From positions 141,362,897 through 141,426,896 of the forward strand of contig NC_081407.1 of assembly GCF_030272615.1 (NCBI RefSeq): a stretch of 64,000 bases of DNA, read 5' to 3'. This stretch comes from Cryptomeria japonica. Its lineage: Eukaryota > Streptophyta > Pinopsida > Cupressales > Cupressaceae. Position 1 is the stretch's first letter; the number at the start of each line of letters is the position of its first letter. Shown here in pieces: positions 22,241 through 33,171 of this stretch. A model generated the notes under the pieces. The model saw only the letters and a program-made list of their open reading frames with translations. It had not been told where the DNA came from and did not search any database. Made by a program: the position numbers and the translations under genes.

Positions 22241-24900
22241 GTTACGCAGGTGTTTCAAGACCGTATGGCTATAACCACAAATCAGTTACACGAGAAATTA
22301 ATGGAGTCGGTTGGGAAACGGAGTTGGAAAAAGCAGTTGCAGGCTTCCTCTAGTAGCAGCCAGATGAATAAAACTACCAGGGTCCTGTTGTCAGGCGTGC
22401 GTGTTGCAGGCAACACAATGGATGCCAGCGCAAGTCAGAAGAAAAAGCAAAAACCACCACAACCTGCGGCAAGTGGAAAACATACATTGACTCCTCAGAA
22501 TATCACCTTCGAGGGACTGAACGGGTTAGAATGCAAGAAATGGTGGCAGGACACACTCGACGATGATTTGGTGAAGCAGAACCTTTGTAAGGCAGGAGTG
22601 GAGTGGGCTATCCGAATGCCCGTGTTTCCTATCCGAGAGTATGAGGGTGCCCTACGGTTCATGGTGGACACCTTTGACAGACACACACGAACGAGTACTT
22701 TTGAGTATCTTGGGAGGGATGTTGCCATATCCTTCAAAGCTGTGGACTTTACTAGTGTTCCGCATCCCAGGCAGATAGGGCAAGAAAATCGAGTTGAAGG
22801 CTAAGAAGATGAAGCGTGAGGAGAAAGAATATTGGATTAAATTAGTATCCAAAAACTTGACCAGGGCGGAGCTGGACAATGTAGCTGATGCCACAAAGGG
22901 ACGAGGAATGCGCAAGACCTTTGTTGCAGAGGGCCACTGGCGGTGCATAATGGATGTCATTAAGAGCAGGTTGACAGGATCTGGTAGGGCGTCGGACATC
23001 GCCCTCCCTTCGATTATGCTCATGAACGGGCTTATGAACGACATTGTGTACGATTGGGTTGCATTGCTAGCAGAGAGAATGTGCGAATTCTTGACGATGC
23101 AGCATCACACGTTTTATGTGCCCCATTATGCCATAGGACTGTTCTTGGAGGCCACACGGGAAGCAGTGCTAGAGGCAGAGTTGGAGGTACGGCCATAGGG
23201 ACCGTTGGTAGCAGGTGAGCCTCCTATCATGTATTGGAGACACCTTGACATTGGGCATTCTTCTGCGAAGCGAAAATGGATGGTAGATACGGCCTCAGGG
23301 GAACCTAATAGTGGGAGGGAGACTTCCAGTAGTACAGAGGCGGAGGATGAGGAGGATGATAGCAGCAGGGGGATGGTGGAGGGGAGGATGGATCCAACTG
23401 GTGAGAGGGTCCTTTTTGCCCCACCCTTGCTACCGATGAGCACACCTGTGATGTCATCTAGAGTGGGAGGCACCTCTATTCTGGCATTTGGGCAGAGCCG
23501 CATGCCTGTTGCACTTGGCCCCATCCAGCAGCAGGTAGCATCACCTCTGCAGGGTCGAGCACCACCTTTGGGACCGGGCTTGGCCACAGAGGCACTTACC
23601 GAAGACATGGCGGAGTTGTGTACAGATGGGTTGCCGCATCGAGTAGTGGTAGATGAGGAGCAGGGACTGAGGGAGGTGGTTGATACGGAGCCTCAGGTGC
23701 GATTGGATGTTGTTGGACCTGAGGCAGTGGTGACCGTTTCTGCCTCCTTGTTGGAGGAGCCCATGGCTATGGCGACACACACTCCGGTCGTAGAGATGCA
23801 GAGAGTCCCAGGGATCCCTAGTACAGACCCGTCGGTAGTGGCTATGGAGAGCTGGCTGATTCAGCGATTTCAGATGACAGTGGTACCACCCGTGGGAGCT
23901 GCTGTATTCTCACCTTGTCGAGAGACTCCAGTTGGGGTAGTAGACTTGGACGATTCATCTGCCGAGGCACATGTACGAGCAGTTGGGAACGAGGCAGGAG
24001 AGGTCGTCTCTGCCATCCAAGAGTAGGGGGATGCTACACCTCTGGTGGCGGAGGAGGTACCTTCATACCCGCAGGATGCGGTAGTATCGGTTCCGATAGA
24101 GACTTCTGAGTTACCCCTTGGTGCTCTTATACAGATGCCACTTCCATCACGGTCACAGCCTTCGGAGCACGAGGGGGAGGACATTGAGGCCTATTTAGTT
24201 GACATGGTGATGAGGGGTAGGCGAGTGGTGGCCACGACCCAGATGCGAGCATTACAGCAGGTTGTGGTGGAGTTAGAGAGGGTCCTACAGTTTATGTGGG
24301 TGGGCGGCCCCGCAGCTTTTGCTACATGCTTTGAGTCTCAGGGATGGCCGACTACTCAGACGGATGAGATGCTACAGGCTTGGATTGTGCGTGAGCCCAT
24401 TGTGGAGACTCGGGTGATGGCAGTCGTCCGAAAGATTGAGCAGGTCTATCGAGACGCCTACTATGCATTAAGGCGTACGTAACATGATTCTGTGGTCCGT
24501 GAGGCTGCTCGAGTCGAGTTGGAGAGGGATGTGGGCAGCAGAGAGGGCACAGTTGTTGGCGCAGCTTGAGATGGCCCAAGCAGAGAAGGCTGAGGTGGAG
24601 ACTCGCCTTTCGGCGAAGCAGAGTGTGAGGAGCCTCGTGCAGCAGGAGTTAGATGCAGTCACTACCGAGAGGAGCTTGTTGCAGGCTCGATTGGTCTGTA
24701 TGACGGAGACAGCGGATATGAAAGAGGAGTTGCTGGAAGCTGCACATATGGTGAAGACGGCTTTGGAGAAAGTGTTGGTGGCGGAGCGTGATGTGACTGG
24801 ACATACTCAGCAGGTTTATGAGCTCCGCGCCTGCTTAGCGGTCCAGACACCGGCATCTCAACCTTCTACTTCAGGGACGCTTCCTCAGCCCCCTCCTTAG
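22016..24900 (+). pseudogene. element B accessory ORF (aORF), about 900 codons with few breaks
   Basis: Not a family I can name. The frame is open from 22016; the likely native start is the Met at 22265 (MAITTNQLHEKLMESVG), since the upstream part reads the spacer repeat. The order is a basic N-terminus; TFEGLNGLECKKWW; a central domain of about 230 residues (WAIRMPVFPIREYEGALRFM, then SRLTGSGRASDIALPSIMLM, VYDWVALLAERM, HYAIGLFLEA); an acidic Ser-rich stretch (23330-23365); a long variable part; CFESQGWPTTQTDEML, then VEQ-like/YYALRRT; and a C-terminal coiled coil (LLEAAHMVK). A frameshift lies near 22780, stops at 23196 and 24024, a stop at 24480 and a shift near 24540. Two relatives lie at 33172-35756 and 43452-46295. 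No membrane segment is seen, so an env-like protein is not supported. Confidence 0.75.
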
Positions 24901-24971
24901 TTTTGTCTTGGATGTATATTTTGTATGGGTTGCATTGTCTCCATTTTTGTTGTTAATCGTCGGAGACGACT

Positions 24972-24990
24972 TCTTTTTTGGGGGGGATGA
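24972..24990 (+). other. polypurine tract of element B
   Basis: TTTTTTGGGGGGGATGA sits immediately before the 3' LTR, almost identical to that of element A (35820-35836). It would prime plus-strand synthesis. Confidence 0.8.
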
Positions 24991-25284
24991 TGTTGTCGGG
25001 AAATATGTATATCTTATGTTTTGGTAGTAATGTTATTTGTTAGTAGTTAGTAGCCGACGGGTAGGTAGTTGGAGTCGCGACGGTTGTGTCGCACCCCATC
25101 GGTTGTTATATATTGTACTACCTGCGGGTATTGAAGGAGGGGATGTTTACGACAGATAATACTATGGACATTGGGTGCATTCTGAGTCATTAATGGAAAG
25201 CTTATTCTCGTATCCATCTTGTACTTGCATTGTTCATTTCTGCATTACTTCTGTACTCTTTCTGTTTACCCAGTGAGGCAAACA
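24991..25284 (+). repeat. 3' LTR of element B
   Basis: Starts TGTTGTCGGGAAATATG and ends GAGGCAAACA, 294 bases. Far more diverged from the 5' LTR (21175-21493) than the LTR pairs of A or C are from each other. Confidence 0.8.
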
Positions 25285-27245
25285 GCACAGGCGTTCCTTG
25301 CTCTCCAAACTTGCCGAGAAGAAACCTACCGTGAGACCCGTTGGCAATAAATTTTGCAGCAATTTGAAGAAAGGAGTCGACGAGAGGAGGAACGTGACAA
25401 AAGCCATCGACGAACCTTCAACCCGACAACAAGAAGGAATTGATGCCCATGACGTTGAACAAGGATAGAAACCGTGTGTCGAAGGGACACGAAGAAAATG
25501 CACATGAGGTAGTCGCGAGGACACTGAGGTTAGAACAAGCAGAACGTCGACGCCGACTAAAGAAACTTGCTGAATAAATCACAACTGGCAATGATGGCTC
25601 GGGTGGCGAGGGCCAAGTTTCCGTACTAATAGAAACCACCAGAAAGTGGTTGGGAGACCTTTCCTTGACGTTGGAAGAGATTGGTGACGGGAGTATGGTA
25701 GAGCCATACACGCCATATAGAGGTGCCGAGACCAAGAGAGAAGAGGAGATCAAGATCGAGAATAGAGAGGCGGAGGATACCAATGCGACTGAAGGTGTTG
25801 GGAGGACACGAGGTCACGGTAGTAGAAGCAATCTGTTCGGTTCAGGCTCATCACACCTTGGTAGTTAGAGTACCCTGGTGGGACCCAACGTACCAAATCT
25901 CGACGGAGTACCTTCTGGAGGACCAGTGTTTGGAGGAGTTCCTAGAGGGTCAAGTTCGAGTTCCGGAGGGCAGACTGGGCTGCCGCCAAGGAGCGTGATG
26001 GCGAATCGGCAAAAATTGCCTAAGTTCAATGGAGATAGGAAAGAAAACCCGATACGACATTGCCGTACGTGTGAAACAATCTGGTTGTCCAATGGCGTGA
26101 CCGATAGGGCGGAATGGGTGGTGCAGTTCCCCGCCACCCTACGAGGGGTAGCCATCGACTGGTACTTTGATGTTGGCAACTTGGGACGAATTACATAAAG
26201 CCTCAACTTCTCAAAGACGACAATGAAATCATGGCGGAAATCCTGAGTACCAAGCAAGGGAAAAACGAGACCGTCCGAGCATATTGTCGGCGCCTGAAGG
26301 AATTGCTGGGAAAAATGGATAACTTGCTCGGTGATGGATTAAAGAAAAGGTGGTTTGTGGAGGGTTTGAAATCATTGCTCAGGAGGAAAATGAAAATTGT
26401 ACCACCCACCTCCTACGAAGATGCCTATAACCGGGCAATGGACCTGGAGAGTGAAGGCAAGACATCCAGGAAGAAGAAAGACAAATCCTCTGGGGAGGAG
26501 GACTCCTCCGAGGGAAGTAGCAATGACGAGGGGTCGAGCAAGAAGGTGCAAGCCCTCCAGAAGGGCATGCATTGCATGATGAAGGAATTCAAAAGTATGA
26601 AGGGAAGCACTAGTAAGAATGAGGAAGTGTGGTGCGCAGAGTGTAAGGAGGAAGGTCATACAAAAGGTACTTGTCCTAAAAAAGCCTTCTGCGACATTTG
26701 CCAAGTGTTGGGACACTCCACCAAAGAATGTCCCTACAACATGAGGACACGAGTGAATCAGGTGCTCTTCACCCAGGAGCAGCCGTCACCCTCCGCTACA
26801 GCGGGCACATCCCAACCTCAAGCCAACACCACGACATCATCTGGCGGTTACAGTGGTAACTGAAGGGGAGGGAAAGGCAACAATAATAATAACAATAATC
26901 GGAGTTGATTGCAGTATGATGCCATAGGAAGACCGATGATTCAGTGTCGGGCCTGCAACCAGTGGGGACACTTTGCGCGGGATTGCCAGAAAGAGGAAAC
27001 ACCCTAGAACTTGTGTAGATGGTGTGGTCTTGGAGACCACGACGACACAAATTGCCCCAAGCCAGGGGTTAATATTCTCAATATTGAGAAAACAGGTGAT
27101 CATAAAGAAGTGCTGGCAATCACCCGTGCTAAGGCCAAGAAGGCCACTTATGTCGACCCTCATACGGAGAAGGGGAGATTACGGGAGGCAAAGGCCGACA
27201 TTGAGCTGGAGATGACGACAAAACGACGAAAAAATACAGGGGTGG
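25285..27245 (+). pseudogene. element A gag, main part, with four CCHC knuckles
   Basis: Nucleocapsid and capsid precursor. After element B, gag resumes (LALQTCREETYRE) and decays through several frames to 25870. A capsid-type domain follows (25990-26200: KLPKFNGDRKENPIRH, QFPATLRGVAIDWY; 26231-26450: STKQGKNETVRAYCRRLKEL, KRWFVEGLK). The C-terminal part holds an acidic/Ser-rich linker and four zinc knuckles of C-x2-C-x4-H-x4-C form: CAECKEEGHTKGTC, CDICQVLGHSTKEC, CRACNQWGHFARDC and CRWCGLGDHDDTNC (26630-27057). A stop at 26861-26863 and another near 27005 separate knuckles 2/3 and 3/4. The frame continues as a protease leader (EKTGDHKEVLAITRAKAKKA) to the solo LTR. Confidence 0.82.
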
Positions 27246-28671
27246 TGAAAGATCCCTGATGGATCCCCTTGCTGATCTGCTGTAGTTTTTAAATTAATAA
27301 ACTATATCTTCCTGTGATGCCTTTGATTTGTTTTAGAGAATAGACAGAAGTTGCAGAAGGTTTGTTTCTTTTTGTGTATTTTGATAGTTTTCAAACAAGT
27401 AATGAATAATGAACAGTAAACATGAAAGGAGACTGAAAATAAATAAGAACATACAACCAAATTCAGAATTGCTACAAGCTGTACCAGACAGATTTCTGAT
27501 TTGTAAAACCAAATAATAATTCCAATGCAGATCCAAGGAACTTACATCCAACAATGATGCCAAACTGAAAGGTGAATAGTGATCATGAATCAAAAATACC
27601 TCTAAGGCTGAATACATGCATTCCTTACATTCCACGTGGGATGTACCTGCTGCAAATTGCGGCCCTAAGGCTGCAAGGATCACGCCCAAGCTGAAGAATC
27701 AATCTGCCATGCTGAAACCCTTACTCTGCAACCTGAATCGACAATGAAGAATGGCGTACTCAATCTCTGTCAACAATGCACTCTGCCTGAAGAATCCAAT
27801 GCCAATAACTGCTGAGGGCTACGTTCCAGCCAGTCCAGATCTTGGGGTTTGCGTCCCAGATGAAGAATTGCCCACTCAGAGCTAATTCGCAAAAATAAGT
27901 TTGATTGTGTAAAAAGATAATAAACAATTTGGTCTTCATCTCCTTATATCTCCTTTCCTTTCCAAGCCAAACCCTAAAAGGGAGTAAAGTTGGCGCATTA
28001 TGAAAAGAGTGTTATTTTCTAATTATGGCGTCAACTATAGGAAAATAACACTAAATTGCAAATAAATAGCTTCACGCATCCAAAAAGACTCTGGAAGGTG
28101 AGAATCATGTAGCAAAGTTCAAGACCTTTCCAACGAGCTATAACACATAGGCATATCAACCCAGATGAAGCCAGAAATCCCTTATTACTCCGAAATGACT
28201 AAATACATAGCCTTATTTTAATTTATTTAATCGCAAACTTAGGAAATATTAAAATATATTAAAATATCTTCAGATATCCAATTGTAGCCCAAAATGACCA
28301 AACAATCATGAATATAACTTTGTCACCTATCTGTGACCGATGCCGGAAAAGCTGAGCTAACTGGCAGTCCCATCCCTAAAATCTAGGGATGCTCCTAGAA
28401 ACTAGGAAACACACCCAAACTTCCTGAAACTGAAACCATGACATGGTCCCGTGGAACCTCCAATGTGGGAATTGCCACAACCTCCTAAAAAATAGGGAAT
28501 CTCCCTAAAATCAAGGAACTGCTCCCAATGGCCCTCAAACTGCCTATAAAGCCAAAATCCTGTCACTATATGCACTGAATGAGTCCCAATCAACCTCTGC
28601 TAGCCTACGAGACTCCAATGATAGGCCAATTCCTTTGTCTCTTATGTCCACCCTAGAAAGGGGACATGACA
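27246..28671 (+). mobile_element. solo LTR, 1,426 bp, TSD GGTGG, inserted in element A
   Basis: Starts TGAAAGATCCC and ends GGGGACATGACA, flanked by a perfect 5-bp duplication, GGTGG (27241-27245 and 28672-28676). Element A's frame (RRKNTGVV) can be followed straight across when the insertion is skipped. A TATA-type word (TGCCTATAAAGCC, about 28547) supports plus orientation. Its end resembles the end of the solo LTR at 14149-16341 (GGGGACATTACA). The minus-strand frame at 27689-27333 shows no known domain. Confidence 0.85.
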
Positions 28672-29278
28672 GGTGGTGAATACCTCATCCGATACTGAAG
28701 CATAAACGAACATTATTGGGCAAGTCTTGCAGATGGAGGTCTAATAAGGGTGAAGGACCTTCTGGACACAATGCCACAATTGAGGACCGCCATCCTCAGT
28801 ACCGTTCAAAGCATTGCACACACCTTCAGGTATGACCTAGACGGAAGTCCCGGTCAGCCCTTTAGCTGATCCAATGTTGTTGGCCTTAAATAGTGGTCGA
28901 CATCCTGCAATAGTGGAAGTGGGAATCCTTGGGGCTATCCTCAAGGACACCATCGTGGATGGAGGATCTGGGGTGAATGTGTTGCCGGAGGATACATGGA
29001 AGAAGCTCAGGAAGCCAACACTATGGCCACCCACATTCAATTTGGTGGGAGCAGACCAGCACGGTATCAAGCCACTTGGCACCCTAATGGCCCAGCTCGT
29101 GACCATTGGCACACAACCCTTCTTATTGGATTTTGTGGTAATCCCACTTGAAAAGAAGGGCTATGACGCCATCTTTGGGAGAGGGTGGTTGGTCAGAGCA
29201 AAAGTGAACCACAATTGGAAGAACGCCCTTTCCATGGAGAAAGGGGGGCGGAAGTACATTATTGATCTGAGGACCTAG
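28672..29278 (+). pseudogene. element A protease
   Basis: Aspartic protease that cleaves the gag-pol polyprotein. The frame from 28874 holds the active-site block TIVDGGSGVNVLPEDTW (D-G-G in place of the usual D-S/T-G), then YDAIFGRGWL, the typical C-terminal protease fold strand, and KYIIDLRT before a stop at 29276. The upstream part (28672-28870) is broken but includes LIRVKDLLDTMPQLRTAI, alignable with element C. The D-G-G change may be tolerated; element C reads D-G-R at the same place. Confidence 0.8.
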
Positions 29279-29365
29279 GCCGTCAACGAGGAACTTGCAT
29301 CATCCGACTCTGACTCAAAAGATTCAAACAGATGGGAGTGGGATTCCTACGAAGGCAAAGACAAG

Positions 29366-31100
29366 ATGGAACCAAATAATGAAGGAGTGCTTGAACTCGA
29401 TTGCTGCTCGGAAGACAACATCTGCTCATTGAATGGACTCTTCCACTGGCAGATGGAAGATTATGAAGTATTCCATCATGCGTGCCACATGCTGCAAATT
29501 GAGGAAGAGCCAAGCGAGAAAGATGAATTCCTGCCAGAATACAGGGAGCATAAGGAGGGAGACGCTAAAGTGAATGATGTTTCGGCGTACGAGTTTTCAA
29601 AGGACAAACCAATGCGGTATGAAGACCCCACCGTGAAGGAGACGAACTTAGGAGACACTGCCACCCCTCGAAATATCTGGGTAGGAGACGATTGGAGCCC
29701 GGTGCTGAAGGCTGCAGCATTCAAAATTTTCATGGAATACAACGACGTGTTCGCTTGGTCCTACAAAGATCTGAAAGGAGTCCCGCCCAAATTGTGCGTT
29801 CATCGGATACCATTGGTTCTTGGAGCCCAGCCATTACGGAAGAGGCCGTACCGAATGAATAAGAACTATGCGGCCAAGGTGAACGAAGAAATCGAACAAA
29901 TGTTGGAGGAGGGCATCATATTTCGGGTAGAGACAAGTGAGCGGGTCTCGCTGATCGTGATCTCGCTGAATGAGGCCAACCAGATCCGCATTTGCATAGA
30001 TATTTGGTGCCTCAACATAGTCACCATCAAGGATCCGTTCCCTATACCTTTCACAGATAACATCCTAGAGGAGGTTGCTAGCCATGAAATGCACTCATTT
30101 CTAGACGGCTTTCCTGAATACAATCAGATTTCGATAGCTGAGGAGGACAAGTTGACCACCTTTGTGGTGGAGGACGAAGTCTATGCATACAATTGAATGC
30201 CGTTCGGTTTGTGCAATGCTCCGACAACATTTCAGATGATAGTCCTTCACATCTTCGATAAGATGTTTGTGGGAAATTTTAAGGCCTTTTTGGATGACTG
30301 GTCGATTTTTAGTAGCGAAGATACTCACTTGGTGGCACTGTGAGAATGCATGGAGAGATGCTGGAGGGCCAGGCTGGCCTTGAATCCGAAGAAATGCAGA
30401 TTTATGGTACTGCAAGGAAAGTTGCTGGGCCATATTGTTTGTAAAGATGGATTAAAAACTGACCCGGATAAGGTACAGGTAATTGTGGAGATGGAGTCGC
30501 CCACTGATGTAAGGAGTAAAGTCCTTGGGACATATAGGATACTACCGAAAGTTCGTTAAGAACTTTGCTCAACTTTCATTCCCATTGGACAAACTGACAA
30601 GGAAGGGCGAGCCGTACATATGGGGACCGACACAGGGGGAAGCATTTGAGGAACTCAAGAGGAGACTGGTGGCCGCACCCATTCTGGCCTATCCAAACTG
30701 GGACCGAGAATTCCACGTACACGTGGATGCCTCAAACTATGCCATTGGGGCTACGCTAGCACAAGAAGGGGGACATGGTTTGGACCATCCCATCTATTTT
30801 GCCAGTCGCTTGATGTTGAAAGCCGAGAAGAATTACAGTACCATCGAGAGGAAAGCCCTCAGAATAGTCTATGCCGTACAAAAATTTCGGCACTACTTGC
30901 TGACGACACCTTTCACTTTCTATGTGGATCACCAGGCATTGATGTAATTGGTAAATAAACCCATTATCCAAGGCAGAATAAGCAGGTGGCTACTGCTCCT
31001 TCAAGAGTTCACATTCACAATATTTGTACGGCCAGGCAAGAGCCATGTGATCGCTGATCAGTTGTCCCGGATTAGGTCAGGAGAGCCGCCGGAGGGAGTC
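29366..31100 (+). pseudogene. element A reverse transcriptase and RNase H
   Basis: Copies element RNA into DNA. An acidic linker (29366-29720) leads to RT from about 29730 (FMEYNDVFAWSYKDLKG, KRPYRMNKNYAAKV, DPFPIPFTD, FLDGFPEYNQI, MPFGLCNAPTTFQ, KAFLDDW). The catalytic box reads FLDD rather than YVDD/YIDD. RNase H follows (HVHVDASNYAIGATL, YSTIERKALRIVYAV, YVDHQALM). Stops fall at 30194-30196, near 30341 and at 30945, with a frameshift near 30520. All catalytic aspartates I can place are still present, so decay is mainly by stops. Confidence 0.87.
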
Positions 31101-32390
31101 AATGATGACTTTCCTTATGCAAATCTGTTCCAAATTGCGACACTACCTTCGTGGTATGCAAACATTGGGGAATACTTGTCCACCTCTCGGTTCCCAGCCG
31201 AGATGTTACCGAGTGAGAGAAGGAAGTTGGTCTTGAGAAGCAGGACATTCCAGCTAATTAATGGGTTGTTGTATAAAATGGGACTTGACCAAGTCCTTAG
31301 AAGGTGTGTGATGGAAGAAAATATTCCAAGAGTGCTTCGGGAAGCACACGAAGGGCCCACAAGAGGTCACATGGGTCTAGACACCACCGCACGCAAAGTA
31401 TTGCTGGCTGGACTATGGTGGCCCACCCTGTATAATGATGCACAGGAATGGGTGGTGGGGTGTGATACTTGCCAGAGTGTAGGAAAACCATTAAAGCGAG
31501 ACTTTATGCCCCTCAATCCATCCCATGCCCAAGAGTTGTTTGAACGTTGGGGTCTGGATTTCATTGGACCTTTGAAGGCCAGCAGAACACAGAGATGTCA
31601 TTACATTGTGGTGCGACATAATACCTTACCAAGTGGGCTGAGGCGCGAGCACTGAGGAATAACCTAGCTTTGAGTACAACCAAGTTCATTTATGAACAGA
31701 TCATCAGAAGGTACGATATCCCAATCCAATTAACAAGTGATCGCGGTGGGCACTTTGTGAATCATGTCATCAAACTGCTCATGACGGAATTCAAGATTTT
31801 TCATTCCTTATCAAGCCCGTACTACCCGAGGGCCAATGGGCAGGCCGAGGCCACTAATAAAATATTGGTGTCTGTGATCTATAAGTCCTACGGAGTTGAA
31901 CAGGAAGATTGGGAAGAGAAGTTGCCATCCGTACTATGGGCATACAGGACCACCTACAAAGTCACGACAGGCCAGACACCCTTCCATTTAATGTACGGCC
32001 AGGAGGCCATTGTACCAGCAGAATTCATGGTTCCGAGTTTAAGGATTGCAATCGAGAATCGCCTAGGAGATATGAAAAGCCTGTGGGAGCGGTTGTACGC
32101 GTTAGGCAAGTTGGATGAACGTAGAATGATGGCCCAATGGGCCACTGAAGCCGCCCAACAAAGATGAAGATTTTGGCATGACAATCACATCCGGTGCATG
32201 GAATTTCGTCCAAGTCAGTGGGTGTTGAAGTATAATGGGCAGAATGAGATTAAGCCTGGGAAATTTAAAGTCCGATGGCTAGGGCCATATAAAATCCGCT
32301 AGGTAGCTGCGAACGAAGCAATTAAGTTGTCTAAATTGGGTGACCAACCAATAAAGGAGACGGTAACGGGTTGAAATTGAAAATTTACCA
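31101..32390 (+). pseudogene. element A integrase
   Basis: Inserts element DNA into the host chromosome. The N-terminal HHCC finger is visible (H in LREAHEGPTRGHMGLDT; CDTC at 31461-31472). The core carries WGLDFIGPLK (first D), SDRGGHFVN (second D) and YYPRANGQAEATNKIL (catalytic E). A one-base loss near 31610 is followed by a TAA, and a stop occurs at 32165. The C-terminal part resembles a GPY/F region (KPGKFKVRWLGPYKIR); no chromodomain is seen. The frame dissolves near 32390. Confidence 0.85.
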
Positions 32391-32499
32391 CCATAGGCGG
32401 CAGCGGAATGACCCAGTTTGTCCGGAGGCGGGGCCCAACCGGACAAATTGAAAAGGTAACTACTTAATTTTTGTTTAGTGAAAAAGAAAAAAAGAAAAA

Positions 32500-32960
32500 A
32501 AAAAAAATATTAACATTGATTGTACGACACCGTACGGAGAACACATAAGAAAGAAGGGCCGTACGGTCATGTAAAATAAACTAAAGGTCGTACGAAGTGA
32601 AGGCTAAAACCGTACAGCGAGAACAAAAGGAGGAGTCCGTACAATCAAACCTGTACATTAGCAAAAAGCGAGCATAGTAAAAAATCTGTACGGCCAGGTG
32701 AGCCAAGTGATCCGTACTTGAAATTTGTACGTTAGTAGCAGATGACAAACCGTATGGTGACTGGAGGAGGGCAACATACGATCAAGTGAGCAGGAAGGCA
32801 ACGTACGATCGAAGGGAAGGAGCTGTATGGTGAGATACCACAATATGGGTCGTACGACGATTTCCGTATGACAGGAGGCCGGAGTTTTACAGTATCAATG
32901 TAAATCCGTACATGGCACAATAATGTGGGGAGGTCGTACAAGATGGCGCCACAAGTCCAT
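32500..32960 (+). repeat. cluster of CCGTACGG-type words between integrase and aORF of element A
   Basis: About fifteen to twenty GTAC-centred words (CCGTACGG, TCGTACGA, CCGTACAA, CTGTACGG and point variants such as CCGTATGG) occur in about 430 bases at irregular spacing, with purine-rich linkers. There is no open frame. The same kind of cluster occupies the same place in element C (46300-46700), so it is a property of the lineage. Possible roles are protein-binding sites, a leader for aORF RNA, or RNA structure; all are inference. Confidence 0.8.
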
Positions 32961-33171
32961 ACCCCAGTTGTCTAAATTAAGGAGTGCCGACCTAGAATCC
33001 GTAGACGTGGCCAGTAAAGCGAATTGAGCAAGAAGACAAGGGTTCCGTGCAATCTGTACTGGTCACATAAAGCACAAAAGCTGTACCAACGTGTTGTAGC
33101 GAGTAAAAAGAGAAGTAACGACATTGGACAAAATTTTATTAAGTGTTGTTGGCAATTCAAGAATCATTCAA

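Larger units (their letters stand above)
21175..25284 (+). mobile_element. element B: LTR element carrying only an aORF, nested in A
   Basis: The element starts TGTTGCCAGG and ends GAGGCAAACA. It is flanked by a perfect 5-bp duplication, GCACA (21170-21174 and 25285-25289), and interrupts element A's gag. Between the ends are a 5' LTR, a second partial LTR copy, a motif-rich spacer, one large ORF of the aORF family, a polypurine tract and a 3' LTR. No gag, protease, RT or integrase motif is present. It is therefore a non-autonomous LTR element that must use enzymes of relatives such as A or C. The 5' and 3' LTRs are surprisingly different from each other. Confidence 0.85.

Noticed and set aside
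22495-24856. Minus-strand frames across element B's accessory ORF
   Set aside because: The conserved blocks shared with A and C are all on the plus strand; the antisense frames are shadows.
22016-24900. Env-like protein interpretation of the accessory ORF
   Set aside because: No signal peptide, transmembrane segment or cleavage-site region is visible; the protein looks soluble with a C-terminal coiled coil.
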